Assembly: GCF_014654675.1 (NCBI RefSeq) | Contig: NZ_BNBC01000019.1 | Span: forward strand, 14,252-78,251 | Origin: Streptomyces spiralis | GTDB lineage: Bacteria; Actinomycetota; Actinomycetes; Streptomycetales; Streptomycetaceae | Length of the DNA: 64,000 bases | Direction of reading: 5' to 3' | In this document: positions 16,427-25,900 of the stretch, one piece after another | Numbering within the stretch: the stretch's first letter is position 1 | How the letters are laid out: every line of letters begins with the position of its first letter | The notes under the pieces: model-generated | The model's database searches: none | What the model was told of the DNA's origin: nothing | The model's input: the letters and a program-made list of their open reading frames with translations, nothing else | Translations under genes and position numbers: made by a program

Positions 16427-17772
16427 GCGGCCTGTCCCTTCTGAAGCTGCTGACGGTCGGGGTCGGCGGCCCAGAAGCCGCCGCCCGGAAACGTGTAGCG
16501 GTCGATCGACTCCGGCCGCATGGCGGCCGAGAAGCCCGGGGTGGTGGGCGCCGTGTAGTGACCGTCGCGGATCACCACCGGGTCCAGGAAGTGGTCGTGG
16601 AGGTGGTCGACGTACTCGATGACGCGGTCCTCGGTGGTGCCGGAGACGGCCACGTAGTCGAACATGGACAGATGCTGCACCAGCTCGCACAGGCCGACCC
16701 CGCCGGCGTGCGGGCACACCGGAACGCCGAACTTGGCGGCCAGCAGCAGGATCGCGAGGTTCTCGTTGACGCCGCCGACGCGGGCGGCGTCGATCTGGAG
16801 CACGTCGAGGGCGCCGGCCTGGAGCATCTGCTTGAAGACGATGCGGTTCTGCACGTGCTCGCCGGTGGCGACCTTCACCGGGGCCACGGCCTCGCGGATG
16901 GCCGCGTGGGCGAGCACGTCGTCGGGGCTGGTGGGCTCCTCGATCCAGTACGGGTCGAACGGGGCCAGCGCCCTCGTCCAGCGGATCGCCTCCGCCACCC
17001 CCCACCGCTGGTTGGCGTCGACGGCCATGCGGATGCCGGGGCCGATCACCGCTCGGGCCACGCGGCAGCGCCGTATGTCGTCCTCCAGATCCGCGCCGAC
17101 CTTGAGCTTGATCTGTGTGAAGCCCTCGGCGACGGCCTGGGCGGCGAGCCGGGTCAGTTTCTCGTCGTCGTAGCCGAGCCAGCCAGCCGAGGTCGTGTAG
17201 GCGGGGTAGCCGCGCTCCAGGAGCCGGGCGGTGCGCTCCGGCGCGCCCTGCCGGCCGCGGCGCAGGATGTGCAGCGCCTCCTCGGGGGTGAGGGCGTCGT
17301 CGATGTACCGGAAGTCGATCTGGCCGACCAGCCACGCGGGGTCGGCCTCGGCGAGCAGCCGCCACAGGGGCTTGCCCGCACGCTTGGCGGCCATGTCCCA
17401 CACCGCGTTGACGACCGCGCCGATCGCCATGTGCATCACGCCCTTCTCGGGGCCCAGCCAGCGCAGTTGGCTGTCGCCGATCAGGTCCCGGAAGAGCGAT
17501 CCGGGGTCGGCGCACACCTCCTCGACGGTCCGTCCGGTCACGTGGTGGCGCAGCGCGTGGATCGCGGCGACCTGGACGTCGTTGCCGCGCCCGATGGTGA
17601 AGGTGAATCCGTGTCCCTCCAGGCCGTCCGCGGCGTCCGTGCGCAGCACGACGTAGGCCGCCGAGTAGTCAGGGTCCGGGTTCATCGCGTCGGAGCCGTC
17701 GAGCTCGCGCGAGGTGGGGAAGCGGATGTCGTGGGTGTCGACCGCGGTGATGCGCTCGGGCGTCGGGGACAC
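16423..17772 (-). CDS. L-fuconate dehydratase (enolase superfamily)
   Basis: 449 aa from GTG at 17772, preceded by AAAGG. The enolase-superfamily, mandelate-racemase-type active site is complete: KLK motif with K222 and K224 (QIKLKVG), metal ligands D252 (AVDANQRW), E278/E279 (WIEEPTSP) and E305 (ATGEHVQN), and catalytic His355 (VCPHAGG). The sequence around DVQVAAIHAL and VGQIDFRYIDDALTPEEA is characteristic of the fuconate dehydratase group (about 440 aa). The enzyme removes water from L-fuconate to give 2-keto-3-deoxy-L-fuconate in the cytosol. This gene gives the best evidence that the operon handles L-fucose or a related 6-deoxy sugar. Confidence 0.9.
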   Translation of the reverse strand: MSPTPERITAVDTHDIRFPTSRELDGSDAMNPDPDYSAAYVVLRTDAADGLEGHGFTFTIGRGNDVQVAAIHALRHHVTGRTVEEVCADPGSLFRDLIGDSQLRWLGPEKGVMHMAIGAVVNAVWDMAAKRAGKPLWRLLAEADPAWLVGQIDFRYIDDALTPEEALHILRRGRQGAPERTARLLERGYPAYTTSAGWLGYDDEKLTRLAAQAVAEGFTQIKLKVGADLEDDIRRCRVARAVIGPGIRMAVDANQRWGVAEAIRWTRALAPFDPYWIEEPTSPDDVLAHAAIREAVAPVKVATGEHVQNRIVFKQMLQAGALDVLQIDAARVGGVNENLAILLLAAKFGVPVCPHAGGVGLCELVQHLSMFDYVAVSGTTEDRVIEYVDHLHDHFLDPVVIRDGHYTAPTTPGFSAAMRPESIDRYTFPGGGFWAADPDRQQLQKGQAA

Positions 17773-17810
17773 GGATGGCCTTTCGGTCGGTGACGGGGGA
17801 ACCGGCGCGG

Positions 17811-18839
17811 TCAGTCCTGGGCGCGGCCCGTCGTCACGCGCGCGATCATGAGGGCGACCAGGATGATCCCGCCGTAGATGGCCTGGATCCAGAACGACGG
17901 CACCTGCGCGAGGGTGAGCAGGTTCTGCACCACGCCGAGCAGGAGTACGCCGGTCAGCGCGCCGAACATGGTGCCCTTGCCGCCGTCGAGGCTGATGCCG
18001 CCGATCACCGCGGCCGCGAACACCGTGAAGATCATGTTCTGGCCCTGGTTGGCGCTGATCGCGCCGACGTAGCCGGTCTGCATGATGCCGCCGACGGAGG
18101 CGAGGACGCCCGCGACGACGTACACGCCGAGCACCACCCGCTCGACGCGGATGCCGGCCGCGCGGGCCGCGTCCGCGTTGCCGCCGATGGCGTACAGGGC
18201 GCGGCCCACGCGGTGGTACTTCAGGAGGAGTCCGGTCACCGCGAAGGCGACGGCTGCCAGCCACACCGACAGCGGGATGGTCAGGAAGGTGGTGGTGGCC
18301 AGGGAGTAGAAGGCGTCGGGCATGCCGAACAGCGTCTTCCCCTCGGTCGCGCCGACCAGCAGGCCGCGCAGCACGATCAGCATGGCCAGGGTCACGATGA
18401 AGGCGTTGAGCCTGAACCTGACGACCAGGACGCCGTTGAACGCGCCGACGGCCGCGCCGGCGACGAGGACCGCGAGCAGGGCCACGGGGGCCGGGAACCC
18501 GGTGCCCCAGCCCGACTGCGCCGAGGACAGCACGAGCAGCGCCCCCACGGCGGGCGCGATGCCGACCACGGATTCCAGGGAGAGGTCGAACTTGCCGGTG
18601 ATCAGCACCAGCGACTCGGCGAGCACGACCATGGCCAGGGCTGCGGAGGCGCCCAGGATCGAGATCAGGTTCCGTTCGGTGAGGAACGAGTCGTTGACGA
18701 TCGTGCCGAGCACCATGAGCAGCGACAGGGCGGGCACGAGGGCGAGTTCGCGGGCCCGGCGCAGCAGGACCGTCCTGGCCGAGGCGGCGGCGGGGGCGCC
18801 AAGGGCGGCGGGCGGCCGGGCCGCCTTGGTGTCAGCCAT
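17811..18839 (-). CDS. RbsC-type sugar ABC transporter permease
   Basis: 342 aa with about eight to ten membrane helices. A cytoplasmic Ala-rich leader is followed by family hallmarks: NLISILGASAALAMVVLAES, TGKFDLSLESVVGIA (the ITGGIDLSVGS-like loop), AFNGVLVVRFRLNAFIVTLAM and YAIGGNADAARAAGI. It forms the membrane channel of a CUT2 importer with the adjacent ATPase and lipoprotein. Its start overlaps the ATPase stop by eight bases. The likely cargo is a monosaccharide, by context L-fucose. Confidence 0.9.
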   Translation of the reverse strand: MADTKAARPPAALGAPAAASARTVLLRRARELALVPALSLLMVLGTIVNDSFLTERNLISILGASAALAMVVLAESLVLITGKFDLSLESVVGIAPAVGALLVLSSAQSGWGTGFPAPVALLAVLVAGAAVGAFNGVLVVRFRLNAFIVTLAMLIVLRGLLVGATEGKTLFGMPDAFYSLATTTFLTIPLSVWLAAVAFAVTGLLLKYHRVGRALYAIGGNADAARAAGIRVERVVLGVYVVAGVLASVGGIMQTGYVGAISANQGQNMIFTVFAAAVIGGISLDGGKGTMFGALTGVLLLGVVQNLLTLAQVPSFWIQAIYGGIILVALMIARVTTGRAQD

Positions 18840-20343
18840 GGTCCACTCCTTCGATGGAGGCGATCAGCTCGTGGTCGCGCCAGCCCGCCCGGTGCTCGGC
18901 GACGATCCGGCCGTGGAACAGGACGAGGACGCGGTCGCAGCGCCTGAGGTCGTCGAGTTCGTCGGAGACGACGAGGACGGCGGTGCCGTCCTCGCGGGCG
19001 CTGTCCACCCGCGCCAGCAGGGACTCCTTGGACTTCACGTCGACGCCCGCGGTGGGGTTGATGAGGACGAGCAGGCGCGGGTCGGAGGCGAGGGCGCGGG
19101 CCATGACGACCTTCTGCGCGTTGCCGCCGGACAGGTCGGACACCGGCTGCTCGGGGCCCTCGGTGTGGATGTCGAGGCGCTCGATCAGCTCGCGGGCGAC
19201 GGCGCGCCGGGTCTCGGTGGCGACGAAGCCGAAGCGGCCGAGCCGGTTCAGCACACTCATGACGGCGTTGTCGCCCACGGTCATTGCGGCGACCAGGCCC
19301 TGCTCGTGCCGGTCGCGCGGCACGCAGCCGACCCCGGCCCGCAGTGCGGCCTGCACGTCGCCGAACGGGAGCTTTTCGCCGCCGAGTTCGGCGGTTCCTC
19401 CGGTGGGGGTGTGCAGTCCGGCGAACGACTCGGCGAGCTCGATCTTGCCGCTGCCGCTGGAGCCGGCGAGCCCGACGACCTCGCCACCGCGCACGGTGAG
19501 GTCGGCGTTCTCGTACGCCTCGGAGGTCAGGCCGTGCGCGGTGAGCACGACGGGGGCGTCGGCGGCCGCCGCGCCGCGGACGTATCTGCTCTCGTGCTCC
19601 GCGACCGACTCCCCCGCCATCGCCTCCACCAGCGCGGCCCGCGGCAGGTCGGCGACGGGGGCGGTGGTGATCCAGCGGGCGTCGCGCAGCACGGTGACGG
19701 TCTGGCAGACCTCGTAGACCTCCTGGAGGTGGTGCGAGATGAACAGGAAGGTGACACCGGACTCCTGAAGGGCCCGCATACGGGTGAACAGCCGCTCGAT
19801 CTCCCGGTTGTCGAGCTGGGCGGTGGGTTCGTCGAGGACGATGAAGCGCGCGCCGAAGCTCAGCGCACGGGCGATCTCCACCATCTGCCGGTCCTCGACC
19901 TTGAGTTCACGGGTACGTGCCTCCGGGTCGACGCGTACGTCCCAGGTGTCGAGGAGCTCGGCCGCCTGGGCCCTCAGCCTGCGCCAGCTGATGAAGCCGC
20001 CGGGTCCCGTGGGCTGACGGTTGATGAACAGGTTCTCGGCGACGGTGAGTTCGGGGACGACCGTCGGCTTCTGGTACACGCAGGCGACCCTGCGGCGCCA
20101 GGCGTCGCGGTCGGTGAGCGCAGGTGCGGGCTCGCCGTCGAAGCGGACCTCGCCCTCGTCGGGGGCCTGGAGGCCGGTGAGGACGGTCACGAGGGTGGAC
20201 TTGCCGGCGCCGTTGCGGCCGACCAGGGCGTGGGACTCGCCGGCCAGGACGGTGAGCCGGCCGTCCGCGAGGGCGACCGTCGGGCCGTACCGCTTGGCGA
20301 CGCCCCGCGCCTCCACCAGCGGGGTGATGACGGGGCTGCTCAT
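18832..20343 (-). CDS. RbsA-type sugar ABC transporter ATP-binding protein with degenerate second domain
   Basis: 503 aa with two ABC domains in tandem, the CUT2 layout. The start is an ATGA overlap with the lipoprotein stop. Domain 1 has Walker A GRNGAGKST (42-50), Walker B with D171 and E172 (IVLDEPTAQLD) and H204; its signature is altered (LKVEDRQM instead of LSVGQQQM). Domain 2 has a divergent Walker A (GSSGSGKIE, about 294-302) and a good signature LSGGNAQK. Its Walker B reads LLVLINPTAGVD, so Ile428 and Asn429 replace the usual Asp-Glu. Together this leaves one probable hydrolytic site. The role is energising sugar uptake with the permease at 17811. Confidence 0.88.
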   Translation of the reverse strand: MSSPVITPLVEARGVAKRYGPTVALADGRLTVLAGESHALVGRNGAGKSTLVTVLTGLQAPDEGEVRFDGEPAPALTDRDAWRRRVACVYQKPTVVPELTVAENLFINRQPTGPGGFISWRRLRAQAAELLDTWDVRVDPEARTRELKVEDRQMVEIARALSFGARFIVLDEPTAQLDNREIERLFTRMRALQESGVTFLFISHHLQEVYEVCQTVTVLRDARWITTAPVADLPRAALVEAMAGESVAEHESRYVRGAAAADAPVVLTAHGLTSEAYENADLTVRGGEVVGLAGSSGSGKIELAESFAGLHTPTGGTAELGGEKLPFGDVQAALRAGVGCVPRDRHEQGLVAAMTVGDNAVMSVLNRLGRFGFVATETRRAVARELIERLDIHTEGPEQPVSDLSGGNAQKVVMARALASDPRLLVLINPTAGVDVKSKESLLARVDSAREDGTAVLVVSDELDDLRRCDRVLVLFHGRIVAEHRAGWRDHELIASIEGVDHG

Positions 20344-21437
20344 TTGACCGTGTTGCCCCACAGCTTGGGGTCGTCCACGTTGTCCTTGGTGACCAGGGGC
20401 GCGGGCAGCTGGTCCTCCAGGATGCCGCTGGGCAGCTTCACGATCGTCGAGTCGTGGTCGGTCGGCCCGGGCTGGAACTTCTTCCCCTGCATCGCCGCCT
20501 TGATGTAGTACATGCCGTACTTGGCGTAGGCGTCGGCGGGCTGGGAGACCGTGGCGTCGATCTCGCCCTTGCGGATGGCGTCGAACTCCTGCGGGATGCC
20601 GTCGTTGGAGACGATCACGATGTGACCGCCCGCCCCGGCCTTCTTCAGCATGTTCTTCGACTTCAGGGTCTGCAGGGTGGGCGCGAGGTAGACGCCGCCG
20701 GCCTGCAGGTAGATGCCCTTGATGTCGGGGTTGGCGTTGAGGAGCGTGTCGAGCTTGGAGGCGGCGGTGTCGGACTCCCACTTGGCGGGGATCTCCAGCA
20801 CCTTCAGCTTGGGGAAGTTCTTCTTCACACAGGCGCGGAACGCCTGCGAGCGGTCACGGCCGTTGACCGAGGCGAGGTCGCCCATGATCTGCACGACCTT
20901 GCCCGAGGTGACGTGCGCGCCGAGGTACTGGCAGGCCTTCTCGCCGTAGGCGACGTTGTCCGCGCGGACCACCATGGCGACCTTGCCCTTGTCGGGGGCC
21001 ACGTCCACGGCGACCACGGGCACGCCCTTGCGTTCGGCCTGGTCGAGGCCGGCCTGGATGGCGGCGCTGTCCAGCGGGGCCACGACCAGGCCCTTGACGC
21101 CCTGGTTGAGCTCGTTGTTGATGTCGGTGATCTGCTGCGAGGGGTCGCTGTTGGAGTTGACCGTCTTCAGTGCGTCGACACCCTCGGACGCGGCCATCTT
21201 GGGCACGTAATCGTTGTACGACTGCCAGAACGGCGAGGTCAGCAGGGGCAGGATCACTCCGACCTTGCCGCTGCCGTCGCCCCCGGCGCCGGCGGCGCCG
21301 CTGTCCTTGGTGCTGCCGCACGCCGTGAGCGCCAGGGTGCCGCAGGCGGCCACGGCCGTCGCGCGCACCGCCCAGATGGAGTTTCGCCTGCCTTGCCGCC
21401 TGCCTTGCCGTCCGTTCCGCACTGGTGTGCCGGGCAT
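20340..21437 (-). CDS. Sugar ABC transporter substrate-binding lipoprotein
   Basis: 365 aa from ATG at 21437, with GAGGAG seven bases upstream. The signal peptide contains two Arg pairs and ends in the lipobox LTAC (Cys40). The mature part is a periplasmic-binding-protein-1 (RbsB-like) fold: VGVILPLLTSPFWQSYNDYV, NNELNQGVKGLVVAPLDSAA, VPVVAVDVAPDKG and the hinge/ligand region SNDGIPQEFDAI. It captures the sugar outside the membrane for the adjacent permease and ATPase. It is the first gene of the operon and faces the GntR gene across a gap with two operator-like palindromes. Confidence 0.9.
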   Translation of the reverse strand: MPGTPVRNGRQGRRQGRRNSIWAVRATAVAACGTLALTACGSTKDSGAAGAGGDGSGKVGVILPLLTSPFWQSYNDYVPKMAASEGVDALKTVNSNSDPSQQITDINNELNQGVKGLVVAPLDSAAIQAGLDQAERKGVPVVAVDVAPDKGKVAMVVRADNVAYGEKACQYLGAHVTSGKVVQIMGDLASVNGRDRSQAFRACVKKNFPKLKVLEIPAKWESDTAASKLDTLLNANPDIKGIYLQAGGVYLAPTLQTLKSKNMLKKAGAGGHIVIVSNDGIPQEFDAIRKGEIDATVSQPADAYAKYGMYYIKAAMQGKKFQPGPTDHDSTIVKLPSGILEDQLPAPLVTKDNVDDPKLWGNTVK

Positions 21438-21480
21438 CTGTCGGCTCCTCATCGAGCGAGATCGAGCAGTTGCCCGCATA

Positions 21481-21493
21481 CTTATCAGACCAA
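21481..21493. promoter_or_regulatory. Candidate GntR (FCD) operator 1
   Basis: Read on the minus strand the site is TTGGTCTGATAAG, a close match to the TTGGTCnGACCAA-type operators of FadR/FCD regulators. It is centred about 50 bases upstream of the lipoprotein start. CCAATTGG at 21490-21497 overlaps it. Confidence 0.55.
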
Positions 21494-21544
21494 TTGGCGC
21501 CCGCGACACCCTCTGGAGCCAAGCTTTCTCGACTTCTGGCCATA

Positions 21545-21557
21545 GTGGTCGGACCAC
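21545..21557. promoter_or_regulatory. Candidate GntR (FCD) operator 2
   Basis: GTGGTC-G-GACCAC is a perfect 6+1+6 palindrome containing TGGTnnnACCA, the classic FCD-type GntR core. It lies 43 bases upstream of the GntR gene start and so could give autoregulation. Confidence 0.65.
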
Positions 21558-21599
21558 ATCGATGGCTAGACTGCGGCGCACGGCGACAGGAGGAGTGGC

Positions 21600-22355
21600 G
21601 TGGACGAGACCCCGACCGGGCCGACCGGGGAGACGGAGGCGGAGGTCCGCGCCACCGCGACCGCTCCGCAGAAGGGCACGGTGACGCAGCGCGCCATCGA
21701 ACGGATCAAGGGGATGATCTCGGAGGGGCTGCTGGAGCCGGGGCAGCGGCTGCCCACCGAGCGGGATCTCGCCGCCCAACTGGGCATCTCCCGCAGCTCG
21801 ATGCGCGAGGCGATCCGGGCGCTGACGGTGCTGGGCGTGCTGGAGGCCCGGCACGGCTCGGGCATCTACGTCACCCGGCTGGAGGCCGGCGATCTGCTGG
21901 AGACGTTCGGTGTCGTCGCCGACCTGACCCGCGGCCCGCGCCTGGTGGAGCTGCTGGAGGTGCGCCGGATCCTGGAGTCGACGGCGACCGCGCTGGCGGC
22001 GGCGCGCATCACCCCGGACCGGCTGGCCGCGGTCGAGAAGCACCTGACGGCGATGAACGCCACCGACGACCCCGAGGAGATCCTCGCCCACGACCTCGCC
22101 TTCCACCGGGAGATCGCGGTGGCCGCGGGCAACGAGACGATGGCCGCGATCCTGGACGGCCTGTCCTCGCGCACCTTCCGCGCCCGGGTCTGGCGCGGCT
22201 ACCAGGAGGAGGGCGCCTTCGCCCGCACCCGCCGCGAACACGCAGCGATCTTCCGGGCGTTGGCCGCCCGCGACCCGGAGGCGGCCCGGGCGGCGGCGGC
22301 CGCACACGTGGGCGAGGTGGAGGAGTGGCTGCGCTCGCAGGTGGGGCCGTCATGA
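21600..22355 (+). CDS. FCD-domain GntR family transcriptional regulator
   Basis: 251 aa from GTG at 21600, after AGGAGGAGTGGC. An N-terminal winged helix-turn-helix (about 27-95; LEPGQRLPTERDLAAQLGISRSSMREAIRAL) precedes an all-helical FCD ligand domain (about 110-240) with metal-type residues in HDLAFHREIAVAAGNE and RREHAAIFRALAARD. FCD regulators of this type usually respond to sugar acids or other carboxylates, which fits a fuconate or ketodeoxyfuconate inducer. It is divergent from the eight-gene sugar operon and is its likely repressor. Confidence 0.9.
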   Translation: MDETPTGPTGETEAEVRATATAPQKGTVTQRAIERIKGMISEGLLEPGQRLPTERDLAAQLGISRSSMREAIRALTVLGVLEARHGSGIYVTRLEAGDLLETFGVVADLTRGPRLVELLEVRRILESTATALAAARITPDRLAAVEKHLTAMNATDDPEEILAHDLAFHREIAVAAGNETMAAILDGLSSRTFRARVWRGYQEEGAFARTRREHAAIFRALAARDPEAARAAAAAHVGEVEEWLRSQVGPS

Positions 22356-22371
22356 CGGCTGTGCGGCCGTC
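22354..22371. terminator. Hairpin between convergent GntR and DUF4231 genes
   Basis: GACGGC (22354-22359) pairs with GCCGTC (22366-22371) around a 6-base loop, starting at the GntR stop codon and 13 bases before the convergent DUF4231 stop. Confidence 0.4.
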
Positions 22372-22383
22372 CCGCCGCCGCGC

Positions 22384-22851
22384 TCAGGAACCGGTGGCCG
22401 GCAGGGACGGTTCCGGTCGCTGCCCCTGCGCCTGCGACCACTCCCGCAGTTCGTCGGCGCCGACCTCCTCGAGCACCCTCTGCAGGGCCTGCCGGGCCGC
22501 CGCGTCGCGTTCCGGCTCGGGCAGCAGCAGATAACGGTCCAGGGCCCGGCGCAGCGTCTCCCGCGCCTGTGCCGCCAGCACCCAGCGGGAACCGGGGCTG
22601 TAGAGCTGCCGCATCCCGGTGAAGAAGACGGCGCCGCCCGCGATCAGCGCGGTCAGCCAGGCCGGGGCGTGCAGCCCGGCGGCGACGACCGTCACCGAGG
22701 TGGTGCCGAGTGCGCCCAGCTCCGTCACGTGGTGCAGCCTCCGGGCGCGGTCGCAGGACCGCGCGTAGAACGCCAACTCCCGTCGGACCAGGGCCAGCAG
22801 CGGATCCGGTGCCGAGGCCCACGACTGATCGGGGACGCTTCTTCGTCGCAT
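22384..22851 (-). CDS. DUF4231-type (SLATT-like) two-helix membrane protein
   Basis: 155 aa. The N-terminal helical region (LALVRRELAFYARSCDRARRLHHVTELGALG) runs into two membrane segments (about 46-64 and 68-82) and a long charged helical C-terminus (RETLRRALDRYLLLPEPERDAAARQAL). The arrangement matches DUF4231/SLATT small membrane proteins, whose bacterial function is unproven; related domains occur in conflict systems, but no effector gene is adjacent here. It is convergent with the GntR gene and lies just beyond the strong terminator of the glycan operon. Confidence 0.65.
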   Translation of the reverse strand: MRRRSVPDQSWASAPDPLLALVRRELAFYARSCDRARRLHHVTELGALGTTSVTVVAAGLHAPAWLTALIAGGAVFFTGMRQLYSPGSRWVLAAQARETLRRALDRYLLLPEPERDAAARQALQRVLEEVGADELREWSQAQGQRPEPSLPATGS

Positions 22852-22889
22852 CGCCCCATCATCGCGGCCGGGGCCGTGCGCGCAAAGGC

Positions 22890-22933
22890 CGGGGAGGGCG
22901 GCACGGCGGCCGATGGCCGTGCCGCCCTCCCCG
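22890..22933 (-). terminator. Strong 18-bp hairpin terminator of the glycan operon
   Basis: CGGGGAGGGCGGCACGGC (22890-22907) is the perfect reverse complement of 22916-22933, with an 8-base loop. It lies 18 bases after the alpha-mannosidase stop (minus strand), closing the operon that starts at 32534. Confidence 0.85.
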
Positions 22934-22951
22934 AGTGCCTGTCCGGCCGGC

Positions 22952-25900
22952 TCAGGCGCGGCGCAGCCGCAGCGTCACCAGCTCGAACGGCCGCAGCCGC
23001 ACCGCGATCCGGCCGCCGTCGCGCTCCGGTGCCGCGGCGTCGGCCAGGGGCCGCTCCAGGAGGTCCGTCACCGTGACGTCCGCGACCTCGAATCCCGCCG
23101 TCAGCGTGGCCCGGGCGCGTCCGCCGTGGGCCTCGTGGAAGCGGACCACCACGTCGCCGCTGCCGTCGTCGGCCAGCTTCACCGCCGTCACGACCACCGC
23201 GTCCTGGTCCACCGTCACCAGCGGCGCGACCTCCCCGGCACCGGTCAGCCGCCGCTCGGGCACGTTGACGCGCCAGCCCTCGCGGACCGCGTCGCCGATG
23301 TCCGCGCCCGGCACCAAGGCGTGCCGGAAGCGGTGGACGCCCTGGTCGGTCTCGGGGTCGGGGAAGCGCGGGGCGCGCAGCAGCGACACCCGGACCGTGG
23401 TGGTGGTGCCCCGGTCGCCGTCCGTGCGGACGGTACGGGTCACGTCGTGGCCGTACGTCGAGTCGTTGACGATCGCCACGCCCCAGCCCGGCTCCTCCAC
23501 GTGCACGAACCGGTGGTTGCAGGCCTCGAACTTGGCCGCCTCCCACGAGGTGTTGGTGTGGGTGGGCCGGTGGAAGTGCCCGAACTGGGTCTCGGAGGCG
23601 TACCGTTCGGCGTGCACGTCCAGCGGGAAGGCGAGCTTGAGGAACTTCTCCGTCTCGTGCCAGTCCACCTCCGTGTCCAGCACCAGCCGCCGTTCCCCCG
23701 CCGCCAGCGACAGCACCTGGGTGACCCGGGAGGCGCCGAAGGACCGTACGATCCGCACCGAGGCGCCGTCCTCGCCGGCCGTCACCGAGTCCGCGTCCGT
23801 CAGATCGGTGACGGTGTTGCGGTAGAACTCGTCCACGTCCCAGGCGTCCCACATGTTCGGGAAGTCCGGGTGCAGTTGGAGGAGGTTCGCGGCCCGGCCC
23901 GGGGCGATCGTCTCCCGTTCGGCCTCCACGTCGTACGCCGAGACGACCAGGCCGCGGTCGTCGATCTCGATCCGCAGCAGCCCGTTGTCCAGGACGTGCC
24001 CGCCGCCCGCACGGGGCGCCAGGCGCGTCCGGTCACCGGCGGCCGGGGTGGCGGCGCCGCCGGCCGGGACGCCCGCGCGGGCGTGCGGGGCCGCGTTGAA
24101 GACGAGCGGAGTGGTGCCTTCGCCCGCCAGCGCGCGCTGGGCCGCCTCGATGATCGCGGTCAGCTCACCGGCGATCCACTCGTACGTCGCCCGGGCCTCG
24201 CGGTGCACCCAGGCGATGGACGAGCCGGGCAGGATGTCGTGGAACTGGTGGAGCAGCACCGTCTTCCAGATGCGGTCCAGCTCCTGGTACGGGTAGGTGA
24301 ATCCGGTCCGCACCGCCGCCGTCGCCGCCCACAGCTCGGCCTCCCGGAGCAGGTGCTCGCTGCGCCGGTTGCCCTGCTTGGTCCTGGCCTGACTGGTCAG
24401 GGTGGCGCGGTGCAGCTCCAGGTACAGCTCGCCGACCCACACGGGCGGTTCGGGGTACTCGGCCTCGGCCTTGTCGAAGAAGGCCCGCGGGGTCTCCCAC
24501 ACCACCTGCGCCGAGCCTTCCAGGTCGCGCAGCCGGGCCGCCTTGGCGACCATCTCACGGGTGGTGCCGCCGCCTCCGTCGCCCCAGCCGGTGGGGGCGA
24601 GGGAGTGCCGGGCGACGCCCTTGTCCTTGAAGTTGCGGGCCGCGTGGGCGATCTCGCTGCCCTTCATGGAGCAGTTGTAGGTGTCGACCGGCGGGAAGTG
24701 CGTGAAGATCCGGGTGCCGTCGATGCCCTCCCACTGGAAGGTGTGGTGGGGGAACTTGTTGGTCTGCGACCAGGAGATCTTCTGTGTCAGCAGCCGGGTG
24801 GAGCCGGCCGCCCTGATGATCTGCGGCAGTCCGGCGGCGAAGCCGAAGGTGTCGGGCAGCCAGGCCTCGTCGTTCTCGATGCCGAACTCGTCCAGGAAGA
24901 ACCGCTTGCCGTGCACGAACTGCCGGGCCATCGCCTCCGAGCCGGGCATGTTGGTGTCGGACTCCACCCACATCCCGCCGGCCGGCACGAACCGCCCGTC
25001 CGCGACCGCCTTCTTCACCCGCGCCCACACCTCGGGCCGGTGCTCCTTGACCCACGCCCACTGCTGCGCCTGGGACATGGCGAAGACGAAGTCCGGCTCG
25101 TCCTCCAGCAGGGCGGTCATGTTGGACGTCGTACGGGCCACCTTGCGCACCGTCTCGCGCAGCGGCCACAGCCACGCCGAGTCGATGTGCGCGTGCCCGA
25201 CCGCGCTGATGCGGTGCGCGGAGGGAACGGCGGGCGCGGACAGCACGCCGGTGAGCCGCGCGCGGGCCCGTGCGGCGGTGCCGTTCACGTCCTGGAGGTC
25301 GACGGCGTCGAGCGCCCGGTCCACCGCGCGCAGGATCTCGTAGCGGCGCTGGGAGTCCACCGGCAGCTCGGCCATCAGCTCACCCAGCACCTCCAGGTCG
25401 ACGACCAGCTGCCACACGGTCTCGTCGAAGACCGCGAGGTCCATGCGGGTCAGCGTGTACTGGGGCTCGCTGCCCGCGGTCTCCTTGTCGCCGAGCCGCG
25501 TGGGCAGGAAGGGGTGGTAGTCGAGGATGACCGGGTTGGAGGCGGCCTCGATGTGCAGCCGCACCTCCTCGCCGCCCGCGACGGGCGCCCCGATCCGGAC
25601 CCACTGGTTGCGCGGGTTGAGGCCCTTCACCGGTGTGCCGTCGGGCCGGTAGACCAGGCCCTCGCACTGGAAGCCGGGCATGTTCTCGTCGAAGCCGAGG
25701 TCGAGCAGGGCCTCGACGGTCCGCCCGGCCCACTCCTGCGGCACGGTCCCGGTCACCCGGAACCAGCTGGTGCCCCACGGAGCACCCCAGCGGGCGCCCA
25801 CCTCGATCGGCTCCGGCTCTGCGGCCAGTCCTTCGGCCACCGGCACGGGCTCGCCGGGCGCGTGCCACACCGCGACCTGGAGGGGGACGGACTCGGGGTA

